Assembly (NCBI GenBank): GCA_048268845.1 | Contig: JBLWUQ010000003.1 | Span: 62,001-126,000 of the forward strand | DNA length: 64,000 nt | Direction: 5' to 3' | Origin: Muriiphilus sp048268845 | Lineage (GTDB): Bacteria > Pseudomonadota > Alphaproteobacteria > Rhodobacterales > Rhodobacteraceae | In this document: positions 43,558 through 51,741 of the stretch, in pieces | How the letters are laid out: every line of letters starts with the position of its first letter | How positions within the stretch are numbered: the stretch's first letter is position 1 | Notes under the pieces: model-generated | Told to the model about the DNA's origin: nothing | The model's input: only the letters and a program-made list of their open reading frames with translations | Database searches by the model: none | Program-made: the position numbers and the translations under genes

Positions 43558-44190
43558 TCATTCCGCGGGCTGCGCCATGGCGGCGGCGGCTTGTGACTCG
43601 CGATGACGTTCGGCCTGCGCGTTTTCCTTGCGGCGGATCGCGCGGTAGATCCAGAAAAGCACGCCGGCCTGGATCATGCCGAAGAAGATCGCCGGGATGC
43701 CCAGCTTCTCCTGAAGGGTCGCGGCGTTGGCATAGCCGAGCTGGAGCGCCTCGAGGTTCGGCTCGCCGGTCATCGAGGCCGGCGCGGGTGGCCAGTAGTT
43801 CGCCGACCAGACCAGCGAGAACAGGAACATGCCGACGAAGGTGAACAGCAGCGCCCAGAGCGTGCCGACATTGCCCTCGCCGGTCTTGACCCAGGTCGAC
43901 ACGGTGCAGGCACCCGCCAGCACCATGCCGACGCCGAAGATGAACAGTCCCGCGAAGGTGTTGAGCCCGACGTCGAAGTTCATCGGGTTGCCTTCGCCGA
44001 AGGTCAGAAACAGCGTGAACCCGAGCGTCAGGATGATCATCGCGACCAAGAGCGCCTTGGTGTTGCGATAGGTCTTGAACAGGATCGCGTCACGCAGGGC
44101 GGCGGTATTGCAGAACCGCGAGCGCTGCACCAGCAGGCCGACGACCGACCCGAACACGAAGGCGACAAGGCATTGTCCAATGGCGCTCAT
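43558..44190 (-). CDS. YeeE/YedE sulfur transporter, second half
   Basis: The 210-residue membrane protein has about five helices. It carries the family Cys residues in VQRSRFCNTAALRD near residue 27 and in VLAGACTVSTWVKTGEGN near residue 95. In the thiosulfate importer TsuA such Cys line the path of the substrate. The full-length family has about 350 residues, so this and the 44194-44688 gene look like a split transporter of two subunits. The two are three bases apart. Confidence 0.88.
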   Translation of the reverse strand: MSAIGQCLVAFVFGSVVGLLVQRSRFCNTAALRDAILFKTYRNTKALLVAMIILTLGFTLFLTFGEGNPMNFDVGLNTFAGLFIFGVGMVLAGACTVSTWVKTGEGNVGTLWALLFTFVGMFLFSLVWSANYWPPAPASMTGEPNLEALQLGYANAATLQEKLGIPAIFFGMIQAGVLFWIYRAIRRKENAQAERHRESQAAAAMAQPAE

Positions 44191-44193
44191 GTC

Positions 44194-44688
44194 TCAGCCC
44201 TCCAGGATTTTCTTGTAGATCATCGACCCGACCCATGCGCCGGCCAGGATGCCGGAGATCGCGAGGTAGCCGCCCATGTTCATCTCCGGGCCCATGCCGA
44301 AGAACGTCGAGACGTTGCAGACGAAGGCCAGCCGGATGCCGATGCCCATCAACAACCCGCCGATGGTGATCATCACCCACTCCGACAACCGGCGCGGAAC
44401 GCGGATGTAGAATTCCTTGGCCAACACCGCGCTGACGAAGGCGCCGAACAGCATTCCGAGGCTGATGTAGATCTTCCAGTAGGTCGGATCGGGATCGAAC
44501 ACGAGCGTCCAGAACGGCAGGCGGTCAAGCTCGTCGCCCATGAACATCTGGGCGATCAGCCCGGTCATCATGGTTTCCCCGCCCCCGACGGTCCATGCGC
44601 CGATCAGCAGGAACATGAAGATGTCCAGGATGGCGATCGCCGAAAGCGCAATCACCGGGTCAAGGGTTTTCTTGAAGAATTCAGGCAA
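44194..44688 (-). CDS. YeeE/YedE sulfur transporter, first half
   Basis: The 164-residue membrane protein has four to five helices and the single family Cys in RLAFVCNVSTFFGMGPEM near residue 120. Together with the next gene it makes up one full set of family Cys (one plus two, as in TsuA from memory). It is the first gene of the cluster. The divergent ribbon-helix-helix gene lies beyond an inverted repeat at 44781-44807. Confidence 0.87.
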   Translation of the reverse strand: MPEFFKKTLDPVIALSAIAILDIFMFLLIGAWTVGGGETMMTGLIAQMFMGDELDRLPFWTLVFDPDPTYWKIYISLGMLFGAFVSAVLAKEFYIRVPRRLSEWVMITIGGLLMGIGIRLAFVCNVSTFFGMGPEMNMGGYLAISGILAGAWVGSMIYKKILEG

Positions 44689-44780
44689 AGTATCCTCCCC
44701 GCACTGTCGTTTAGTGTCGCAGCCTTGAGATTAGCCTAGGAGCAGAGAAGCGTGAGGTGGTAGTAATTATTGGAAACATG

Positions 44781-44807
44781 CGAAACGCGCGTCGATTTGG
44801 CGTTTCG
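44781..44807. promoter_or_regulatory. Inverted repeat between the sulfur cluster and its divergent regulator
   Basis: CGAAACGC (44781-44788) and GCGTTTCG (44800-44807) are perfect 8-base arms with an 11-base spacer. The dyad lies 93 bases from the first cluster gene and 27-66 bases from the divergent gene, where an operator would be expected. Confidence 0.5.
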
Positions 44808-44833
44808 GGCCTTGCCGACATGCCGGGCCGGCC

Positions 44834-45178
44834 ATGGAATACAGTGGAATCCCAGCGGGAAACGAAACCGAGATGTCCATTTATGTAGAGATCGAGCCCG
44901 ACGACTTCCTGGGCCACATGTTCAAATCCTGCACGATTGACCAGGCAAACGAGTTCATTCCCGAGAAGCGCGGCTTCCGGATTCATGGCCACAGCACGAC
45001 GATTCGCCTCGAACGGGTGTTCTGGACGGTGCTCGAGGACATGTCGGACCGGATGGGCATCACCCTGCCGCAGCTTGTCGGGCAGATCCACGACCAGTGC
45101 CTTGTCGCCAACGACAAGAACATCTCGTCCTGCCTGCGCGTCATCTGCATGAAATACATGAACATCTACGCGGGCTGA
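44834..45178 (+). CDS. Ribbon-helix-helix domain protein, likely regulator
   Basis: The product is 114 residues if started at 44834 (101 if at 44873; neither start has a good ribosome-binding site). The C-terminal half fits the RHH_4 family: RGFRIHGHSTTIRLERVFW, then MGITLPQLVGQIHD and NISSCLRVICMKYM. These proteins are small DNA-binding dimers of poorly known role. Its position divergent to the sulfur cluster makes it the best candidate regulator. Confidence 0.75.
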   Translation: MEYSGIPAGNETEMSIYVEIEPDDFLGHMFKSCTIDQANEFIPEKRGFRIHGHSTTIRLERVFWTVLEDMSDRMGITLPQLVGQIHDQCLVANDKNISSCLRVICMKYMNIYAG

Positions 45179-45340
45179 ACGGCCCGGCATCGCAGGAAAC
45201 AGCGGTCTGGCGTGTTCCCTTGGGTCACGGCGTCGGTGCCGTTCGCGCCGTGCGGCCGCGCATCTGCGCTGCCCGAACCGGCTGATCTGGCCGCGTCATT
45301 TCGCGCCAACCGTTCCAAAACGCCGCGGGATCGTCTAAAA

Positions 45341-45378
45341 GCGACATATACAACGTCGCGTATCACCATTCATGTCGC
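45341..45378. promoter_or_regulatory. GCGACAT/ATGTCGC pair upstream of the first binding-protein gene
   Basis: GCGACAT (45341-45347) and its reverse complement ATGTCGC (45372-45378) flank GTCGC at 45355-45359, 54 bases before the start at 45432. The same core appears four times upstream of the second binding protein (48798-48902). Confidence 0.45.
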
Positions 45379-45431
45379 GGTCACGCGGGCAGCGCGATGC
45401 CCCGACCGCAACGCAAGTTTCAGGGATTCCC

Positions 45432-47003
45432 ATGACCAGACGACCACTGACGACCACGCAACCGAACCTCAACCGCCGGACCTTGCTGGCCGCGGGTGCC
45501 GCCCTTACCGGGCTGGCCGCAACCGGCGCCGGTCTTCGCCCTGCCCGCGCCCAGACGCGCGGCGGCAGGTTCCGGGTGGCCAAGGGGCACGGTCAGACCA
45601 CCGACACGCTGAACCCGGCGACCTATGAAAACGGCTTCATGATCGCCGCGTCCTACGGCTATCACGGCTTTCTGACCGGGTTCGCCCGCGACGGCTCGAT
45701 CGAGCCGCAGGTGGCCGAAAGCTGGGAAGCCTCTGCCGATGCCGCGACGTGGCGGTTCAAGATCCGGTCCGGTGTGACGTTCCACAACGGGAAATCGGTG
45801 ACGGCGCAAGACGTGGCGACCTCGATCGACTATCACCGCGGCGAAGAATCGACCTCGGCCGCCAAGCCGCTGGTCGACGCCATCACCGACATCACGACAG
45901 ACGGCGAGACGGTGGTTTTCACCCTCGAGGCCGGCAATGCCGACTTCCCGGCGACCTTCACCGACTACCACCTCGCGATCCTGCCGGCGGGGGATGAGCG
46001 GGGTGTCGACTGGCGCTCGGGTGTCGGCTGCGGGCCTTACAAGCTGGTCGAGTTCGACCCCGGCGTGATCGCCCGGTTTGCACGTTTCGCGGACGACTGG
46101 GACAGCACCCGCGGCTTCTTCGACGAGGTCGAGATGCTGGCGGTGGTCGATCTCAACGCCCGCACGACGGCGCTTGTCTCGGGCGACGTCCACGCCATCG
46201 ACAAGCTCGACCTCAAGACGGTCGGCCTGCTTGGCCGCAACCCCGGCCTGACGGTCAGTTCGGTCGCGGGCAACCAGCACTACACCTTCGCGATGATGTG
46301 CGACAAGTCGCCCTTTACCGACGTCAACGTGCGCCGTGCGCTGAAACACGCGATCAACCGCGAGGAACTGGTCGAGAAGATCCTGTTCGGCTACGGCTCG
46401 GTCGGCAACGACCACCCGATCGGGCGCGGCCAGCGGTTCTTCAACGACGAACTGGCGCAGACGACCTATGACCCCGACAAGGCGAAATTCTACCTCAAGG
46501 AGGCCGGGCTCGACAGCCTTTCGGTCAAGCTGTCCTCGGCCGACGCGGCCTATGCCGGTGCGGTGAACGCGGCGGTCCTGTTCCAGAACTCGGCCAAGTC
46601 GGCGGGGATCGACATTGAGGTCAACCGCGTGCCCAACGATGGCTACTGGTCGGATGTCTGGATGAAGCATCCGTTCTCGGCGGTCTATTGGGGCGGTCGC
46701 CCGGTCGAGGACGCGATGCTGTCGACGGCCTATGCCTCGGGCGCGGCGTGGAACGACACCCACTGGGACAACGCCCGCTTCAACGAACTTCTCGTGGCCG
46801 CGCGCGCCGAACTGGACGAGCCCAAGCGGCGCGAGATGTATTACGAGATGCAGGCGATCCTGAACGACGACGGCGGCGCGATCATCCCGATGTTCGCCAA
46901 CTACGTCTTCGCGACCGGCCCGGAGGTCGTCACCGGCGACGAGTTCTCGTCGCATTGGGACATGGACGGCGAGCGCTGGATGGAGCGTTGGTCCTTCGCC
47001 TGA
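45432..47003 (+). CDS. ABC transporter substrate-binding protein, family 5 (first copy)
   Basis: The 523-residue protein has a Tat-type signal peptide (NRRTLLAAGAALTGLAATGA, cleavage likely after ARA near residue 40). The mature part is a dipeptide/oligopeptide-binding fold: GGRFRVAKGHGQTTDTLNP, FHNGKSVTAQDVATSIDYH, and a C-terminal EPKRREMYYEMQAIL. It is clearly related to the protein at 48991-50598 and probably feeds the same permease. The ligand is unknown. The aminotransferase gene converges on it. Confidence 0.93.
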   Translation: MTRRPLTTTQPNLNRRTLLAAGAALTGLAATGAGLRPARAQTRGGRFRVAKGHGQTTDTLNPATYENGFMIAASYGYHGFLTGFARDGSIEPQVAESWEASADAATWRFKIRSGVTFHNGKSVTAQDVATSIDYHRGEESTSAAKPLVDAITDITTDGETVVFTLEAGNADFPATFTDYHLAILPAGDERGVDWRSGVGCGPYKLVEFDPGVIARFARFADDWDSTRGFFDEVEMLAVVDLNARTTALVSGDVHAIDKLDLKTVGLLGRNPGLTVSSVAGNQHYTFAMMCDKSPFTDVNVRRALKHAINREELVEKILFGYGSVGNDHPIGRGQRFFNDELAQTTYDPDKAKFYLKEAGLDSLSVKLSSADAAYAGAVNAAVLFQNSAKSAGIDIEVNRVPNDGYWSDVWMKHPFSAVYWGGRPVEDAMLSTAYASGAAWNDTHWDNARFNELLVAARAELDEPKRREMYYEMQAILNDDGGAIIPMFANYVFATGPEVVTGDEFSSHWDMDGERWMERWSFA

Positions 47004-47055
47004 CCTGACGGCGCGCGGGGCCTGTTCGCCCCGCGCGTGTCGATGGCGCGGCGTT

Positions 47056-48426
47056 CTAGCCGAACACAGCAGTGACTGCCTTTTTCGTGGCCGCGACGAT
47101 GATATCGGCCTCGTCCCGCGTTAGGCACATCGGCGGCGCGAAGCCCAGGATATCGCCCTGCGGCATCGCCCGCCCGATCACGCCCTCGGCGGCCAGCGCC
47201 GCCGCGAGGCGGTAGCCGATCTTCTCGTCCGCATCAAAGAACGTCCGGTTGCCCCGGTCCCTCACGAACTCGACGGCGCAGAGCATCCCCTCGCCGCGAA
47301 TATCCCCGACATGGGCATGATCGCCCAAGGCGTCCGCCATCGCGTCGCGGAAATACTCGCCGATTTCGGCGGCGTTCTTCACCAGCCCCAACTCGTCGAT
47401 CAGCCGCAGGTTGGCGACCCCCGCCGCCGCCCCGATCGGATGGGCGGAATAGGTCCAGCCGTGGCCGATCGGGCCGTTCTCGTCGGTGCCCTTTTCCAGC
47501 ACCGCCCACATCTTCTCGGACACGATCGAGCCCGACAGCGGCGCATAGGCCGAGGTCAGCCCTTTGGCGATGGTGATCAGATCGGGCCGCAATCCGTAGT
47601 GCTCGGACCCGAACATCGTGCCCAGCCGGCCAAAGCCCGTCACCACCTCGTCAGCGATCAACAGGATGTCGTGCTTCTCCAGCACCGCCTGAATTGCGTC
47701 CCAATATCCCGCAGGCGACGGCACGATGCCGCCGGTACCCAGAACCGGCTCGCCGATCATCGCGGCGATGGTGTCGGCGCCCTCACGCGCAATCAGCGCC
47801 TCAAGCTCATCGGCGCAGTGGGCCGTGAAGGCGTCCTCGCTCATCGACAGGTCGTCGCGGCGGAAGAAATACGGCGCTTCGGTGTGGATGACCTGGCTAA
47901 GCGGCAGGTCGAACTTGTTGTGAAACAGCTCCAGCCCGGTCAGCGATCCGGTCATCAGGCCGGAGCCGTGATAGCCACGCCAGCGCGAGATGATCTTCTT
48001 TTTCTCGGGGCGGCCAAGGATGTTGTTGTAATACCAGATCAGCTTGATGTTGGTCTCGTTCGCGTCCGAGCCGGACAGGCCGAAATAGACCTTGGACATA
48101 TGATCCGGCGCGCGGTCGAGGATCATCTTGGCCAGCGTGATCGAGGCCTCGGTGCCGTGGCCGACATAGGCGTGGTAATAGGCCAACTCGCGCGCCTGTT
48201 CGGCAATCGCCTCGGCGATCTCGCTGCGGCCATAGCCGACATTGACGCAGTAAAGCCCGGCGAAGGCATCCAGAAACCGGTTGCCGTCGCGGTCCTCGAT
48301 ATAGCAGCCCTCGCCGCCGGTGATGACGCGCTGAGGCGCGTCGCCGCGTGCGAACTCGGCCAGATGGGTCGAGGGGTGGAAGAAATTCTCGCGGTCCCAG
48401 GCCTCCAGTTGGTCGTTCTTCAGCAT
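47056..48426 (-). CDS. Class III PLP-dependent aminotransferase
   Basis: The 456-residue enzyme belongs to the omega-amino acid/diamine:pyruvate transaminase group. The PLP Lys lies in TIAKGLTSAYAPL near residue 289, the carbonyl-binding Asp in LIADEVVTGFGR near residue 260, and SGSDANETNIKLI and WRGYHGSGLMTG near residue 115-155 are typical. It lies between two binding-protein genes on the opposite strand, which suggests that it metabolises the imported amine or amino acid. The exact substrate is unknown. Confidence 0.92.
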   Translation of the reverse strand: MLKNDQLEAWDRENFFHPSTHLAEFARGDAPQRVITGGEGCYIEDRDGNRFLDAFAGLYCVNVGYGRSEIAEAIAEQARELAYYHAYVGHGTEASITLAKMILDRAPDHMSKVYFGLSGSDANETNIKLIWYYNNILGRPEKKKIISRWRGYHGSGLMTGSLTGLELFHNKFDLPLSQVIHTEAPYFFRRDDLSMSEDAFTAHCADELEALIAREGADTIAAMIGEPVLGTGGIVPSPAGYWDAIQAVLEKHDILLIADEVVTGFGRLGTMFGSEHYGLRPDLITIAKGLTSAYAPLSGSIVSEKMWAVLEKGTDENGPIGHGWTYSAHPIGAAAGVANLRLIDELGLVKNAAEIGEYFRDAMADALGDHAHVGDIRGEGMLCAVEFVRDRGNRTFFDADEKIGYRLAAALAAEGVIGRAMPQGDILGFAPPMCLTRDEADIIVAATKKAVTAVFG

Positions 48427-48622
48427 GCCGCGTCCCTTTCCCGGTCAGACCTATTTTCCCCGGACCTATATGATCTTCGCTCATTCTTCCATGCCGCGGC
48501 GCAAATGAGGCGCTTTGGACCGGTAGACGGCCCCACTTGGCCCCTCACGTGCAGATCGCGGTTCCCGCATTTCCAATGATCCCGGCGGCATGGGCGAGCC
48601 GGCCGGTAACATCCCGGCGCGA

Positions 48623-48645
48623 GCGTGAAAAATTGATTTTCACGC
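48623..48645. promoter_or_regulatory. Operator-like dyad GCGTGAAAA/TTTTCACGC
   Basis: The 9-base arms are perfect, with a 5-base spacer. The centre is AT-rich and no T-run follows on either strand. It lies about 200 bases upstream of the aminotransferase start. Confidence 0.45.
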
Positions 48646-48797
48646 CCGGTTGATGTAGTGTTAGGTGTTGAGCCGCGCCAACCGCCCGACGCGCAGCATT
48701 TCTGCGCCGAAATCAGGGGGTTCCGTCGCGGTCTATTCGCGCGGGGGATAAACCTCAACCCGGAAGGCACCGGCCGTTGCCGCAGGGGAAGCATAGA

Positions 48798-48902
48798 CGA
48801 CATAGCCCGTTTACGACATCACCTATTCGCGACATGCCCAGAAAATGCTGATTTATGGGGTGGATAAGCAGGGTCATTCTGTGTTTTGCTTACGTGATGT
48901 CG
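48798..48902. promoter_or_regulatory. Three CGACAT direct repeats 16 bases apart plus one inverted copy
   Basis: CGACATnnCC begins at 48798, 48814 and 48830, an exact 16-base spacing. The reverse complement ATGTCG lies at 48897-48902. The array lies 88-193 bases before the binding-protein start. It looks like a cooperative protein-binding site. Confidence 0.5.
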
Positions 48903-48990
48903 CATTTGAGCGTTCTTGAGCAAGTGAAGCTCGAGAGGTTCCAGCATGGCTGTCGCGAAAGCGGGCGGCCCAAACCTATAGGGAGATGAC

Positions 48991-50598
48991 ATGTCAAAAG
49001 ACGACCAGGAGCTTATCAACCGGATCGCCGAGGGCGCCCGCAAGGGTCGCATCTCGCGCCGGGATTTCATGTATTATTCGACGGCCGCGGGCCTGACCGC
49101 GACCACGGCAACCGGGCTCTGGACCAAGAGCGCATCGGCCGCCCCGCAGCGCGGCGGCACCTTCCGCTGGGGTCTGCATGACGGCAACACCGGCGACACC
49201 CACGATCCGGGCACCTATGTCACCCGGACGATGATCTTCATGGGCCATACCCATCGCAGCTATCTGACGATGATCAACGGCGACGGCTCGCTCGGCCCCG
49301 ACCTCGCGGACAGCTGGGAAGCCAGCGCCGACGCTTCGGAGTGGACCTTCCACCTGAACCAGAACGCAAGCTTCCACAGCGGCAGGAAACTCACCTCGGA
49401 CGACGTGATCGCCTCGCTCAACCACCACCGGGGCGACAACACCACCTCGGCAGCCAAGGCGCTGCTGACGGATGTGGTCGACATCACCAAGGACGGCGAT
49501 TTCATCGTCAAGGTGAAGCTGACGGGCGGCAATGCCGACCTGCCGTGGCTGATGACCGACTACCATTTCGCGATCTGCCCGGCCAATGACGACGGCACGA
49601 TCGACTGGAAGTCGGGCGACGGCACCGGCCCCTACAAGATCGACTCGGGCGAGTTCGGCGTGCAGTTCAGCCTCAGCCGGCACGACGGCTGGCATGGCGA
49701 AGGCGCATGGTTCGACAAGGTGGATATCATCACCCTGAACGACCCGAACGCGCGTCAGACCGCGCTGGTGACGGGCGATGTCGACTCGGTCTCGCTGATC
49801 GAGCTGAAGACGATGGCGCTGCTCCAGCGCGATCCGAACATCAACATCTTCAACATCCCCTCGGCTGGCGCGATCACGCTGCCGATGCTGTGCGACACCG
49901 CGCCGTTCGACAATGTCGACGTGCGCAACGCGCTGAAGCTGTCGATGAACCGCGACGAGATCATCGAGAAGATCGCGTTCGGTGCGGCGACCAAGGCCAA
50001 CGACTTCCACCACTCGCCGGCCCAGCCCTATTGGCCCGACGACATTCCGCAGCGCGAGTATGATCCGGATCAGGCCAAGTCGCTCCTGAAGAAGGCCGGT
50101 GCCGAAGGGCTTTCGGTCAGCATCTCGACCGCCGACAGCGTCTATGCCGGTGCTGTCGACATGGCCGTGCTCTATGCCGAACAGGCCAAGGCCGCGGGCA
50201 TCAACATCAACGTCGTGCGAGAACCCAACGATGGCTACTACACCGATGTCTGGCTGAAGAAGCCCTGGTGCCTCGTGTCCTGGGGCGCGCGCCCGACGCC
50301 GGACGTGATGTATACGCTGGCCTACAAGTCGGACGCGGCCTGGAACGAGAGCCGCTGGCAGAACGAGCGCTTCAACGAAGTGCTGCTGCAGGCGAAGGCG
50401 GAGCTCGACGACTCGCTGCGCGCCGAGATGTATCGCGAAATGGCGATGCTGGCGCGCGACGATGGCGGCACCGTCATCCCGTTCTTCAACAACTTCGTCT
50501 ACGCGGCCCGCGCCAATATCGGCACGCCCGACAACCTGGCGGCAAGCTGGGAAAGCGATGGCGGCCGCGCGGCAAGCCGCTGGTGGTTCAACTCCTGA
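48991..50598 (+). CDS. ABC transporter substrate-binding protein, family 5 (second copy)
   Basis: The 535-residue protein has a Tat-type signal (SRRDFMYYSTAAGLTA, cleavage likely after ASA near residue 49). The mature fold matches the first copy: GGTFRWGLHDGNTGDTHDPG, FHSGRKLTSDDVIASLNHH, and DDSLRAEMYREMAMLARDDG. It is followed by the permease and ATPase genes on the same strand, so it is the main receptor of this importer. GGGAGA precedes the ATG. Confidence 0.94.
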   Translation: MSKDDQELINRIAEGARKGRISRRDFMYYSTAAGLTATTATGLWTKSASAAPQRGGTFRWGLHDGNTGDTHDPGTYVTRTMIFMGHTHRSYLTMINGDGSLGPDLADSWEASADASEWTFHLNQNASFHSGRKLTSDDVIASLNHHRGDNTTSAAKALLTDVVDITKDGDFIVKVKLTGGNADLPWLMTDYHFAICPANDDGTIDWKSGDGTGPYKIDSGEFGVQFSLSRHDGWHGEGAWFDKVDIITLNDPNARQTALVTGDVDSVSLIELKTMALLQRDPNINIFNIPSAGAITLPMLCDTAPFDNVDVRNALKLSMNRDEIIEKIAFGAATKANDFHHSPAQPYWPDDIPQREYDPDQAKSLLKKAGAEGLSVSISTADSVYAGAVDMAVLYAEQAKAAGININVVREPNDGYYTDVWLKKPWCLVSWGARPTPDVMYTLAYKSDAAWNESRWQNERFNEVLLQAKAELDDSLRAEMYREMAMLARDDGGTVIPFFNNFVYAARANIGTPDNLAASWESDGGRAASRWWFNS

Positions 50599-50774
50599 GC
50601 CACGCCACAAATCACGGCCCGGCGCGTTTTTCGTGCCGGGCCGATTCCGGTCGCACCCCGAAGAACCGGCACCACGAGTCCGGTTGTGCATGCCCAGCCC
50701 GATTGCGACGGCACGGGGACAAGGCGACGGCAAAAACGACCGGCAAAACCGCCGGCCATAACGGGGAGTGAACG

Positions 50775-51731
50775 ATGGGCGACTTGACACAGCTCGTTCT
50801 CAAACGGCTTGGATTTGGATTGCTGACCTTGCTGGTCGTGTCGGTTCTGATCTTCTTCGCAGTCGAGCTTCTGCCCGGCGATATCGCCGAGGCGGTTCTG
50901 GGTCAGGGCGCTACGGAGGAAACCGTGGCCGAGATGCGAAGGCAGCTTGGGCTCGATCAGCCCGCGGTCTGGCGCTACCTGCAATGGCTGGGCGGCGCGG
51001 TCCGGGGCGATTTCGGGGTCTCGCTGGTCTCGGGCGAACCCGTGACCGAGGCGATCGGCGACCGGTTCGTCAACACCCTGTTCCTTGCAGCCTATGCCGC
51101 TGTCATCGCGGTGCCGGTTTCGATCTTTCTTGGCGTGGTCGTCGCACTTCTGCGCAACTCGCTGTTCGATCGGGTCACCAACGTGCTGACGCTGACGGCA
51201 ATCTCGTCGCCAGAGTTCTTCCTCGGCTACATCCTGATCCTGTTCTTCGCGGTCAAGACCAACATGTTCCCGGCCATCGCCAGCCTGTCGAATGACATGA
51301 GCCTGGGCGAATTGCTCAACCGCACCTTCCTGCCGGCGCTGACGCTGGTGCTTGTCGTGACCGCGCACATGATGCGGATGACGCGGGCGACGATCATCAG
51401 CCTGCTGGCCTCGCCCTATATCGAAATGGCGCGGCTCAAGGGCACGCCGCCGTGGAAGGTGATCGTCAAGCACGCCCTGCCGAACGCCTGGGCGCCGATC
51501 ATCAACGTGGTCGCGCTGAACCTGGCCTATCTCGTCACCGGTGTCGTGCTGGTCGAGGTGGTGTTCGTCTATCCGGGCATCGGTCAGGCGCTTGTGGATG
51601 CAGTGTCGAAACGGGATTTCCCCGTCGTTCAGGCCTGCTGTCTGATCTTCGCGGCCACCTTCATCCTGCTGAACCTCGCCGCCGATGTCGGCGCGATCGT
51701 GACCAACCCGCGTCTGCGGCATCCGAAGTGA
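50775..51731 (+). CDS. ABC transporter permease (DppB-type)
   Basis: The 318-residue inner-membrane protein has six predicted helices and the EAA coupling motif in YIEMARLKGTPPWKVIVKHA near residue 220, followed by LPNAWAPI. It forms the channel with the permease at 51742. GGGGAG precedes the ATG. Confidence 0.94.
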   Translation: MGDLTQLVLKRLGFGLLTLLVVSVLIFFAVELLPGDIAEAVLGQGATEETVAEMRRQLGLDQPAVWRYLQWLGGAVRGDFGVSLVSGEPVTEAIGDRFVNTLFLAAYAAVIAVPVSIFLGVVVALLRNSLFDRVTNVLTLTAISSPEFFLGYILILFFAVKTNMFPAIASLSNDMSLGELLNRTFLPALTLVLVVTAHMMRMTRATIISLLASPYIEMARLKGTPPWKVIVKHALPNAWAPIINVVALNLAYLVTGVVLVEVVFVYPGIGQALVDAVSKRDFPVVQACCLIFAATFILLNLAADVGAIVTNPRLRHPK

Positions 51732-51741
51732 GGGCGGGAAA

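Larger units (their letters stand above)
48427..48990. other. Long divergent regulatory region
   Basis: This 564-base region lies between the aminotransferase and the second binding-protein genes. I see no credible small gene. It contains the AT-rich dyad at 48623-48645 and the CGACAT repeats at 48798-48902, described separately, and it is AT-richer on its right side. It probably holds both divergent promoters. Confidence 0.5.

Noticed and set aside
39576..44688. Reverse dissimilatory sulfite reductase (dsr) or Sox operon
   Set aside because: There is no dsrAB, soxA, soxX, soxB, soxY or soxZ. Only carrier, transporter and rhodanese functions are visible.
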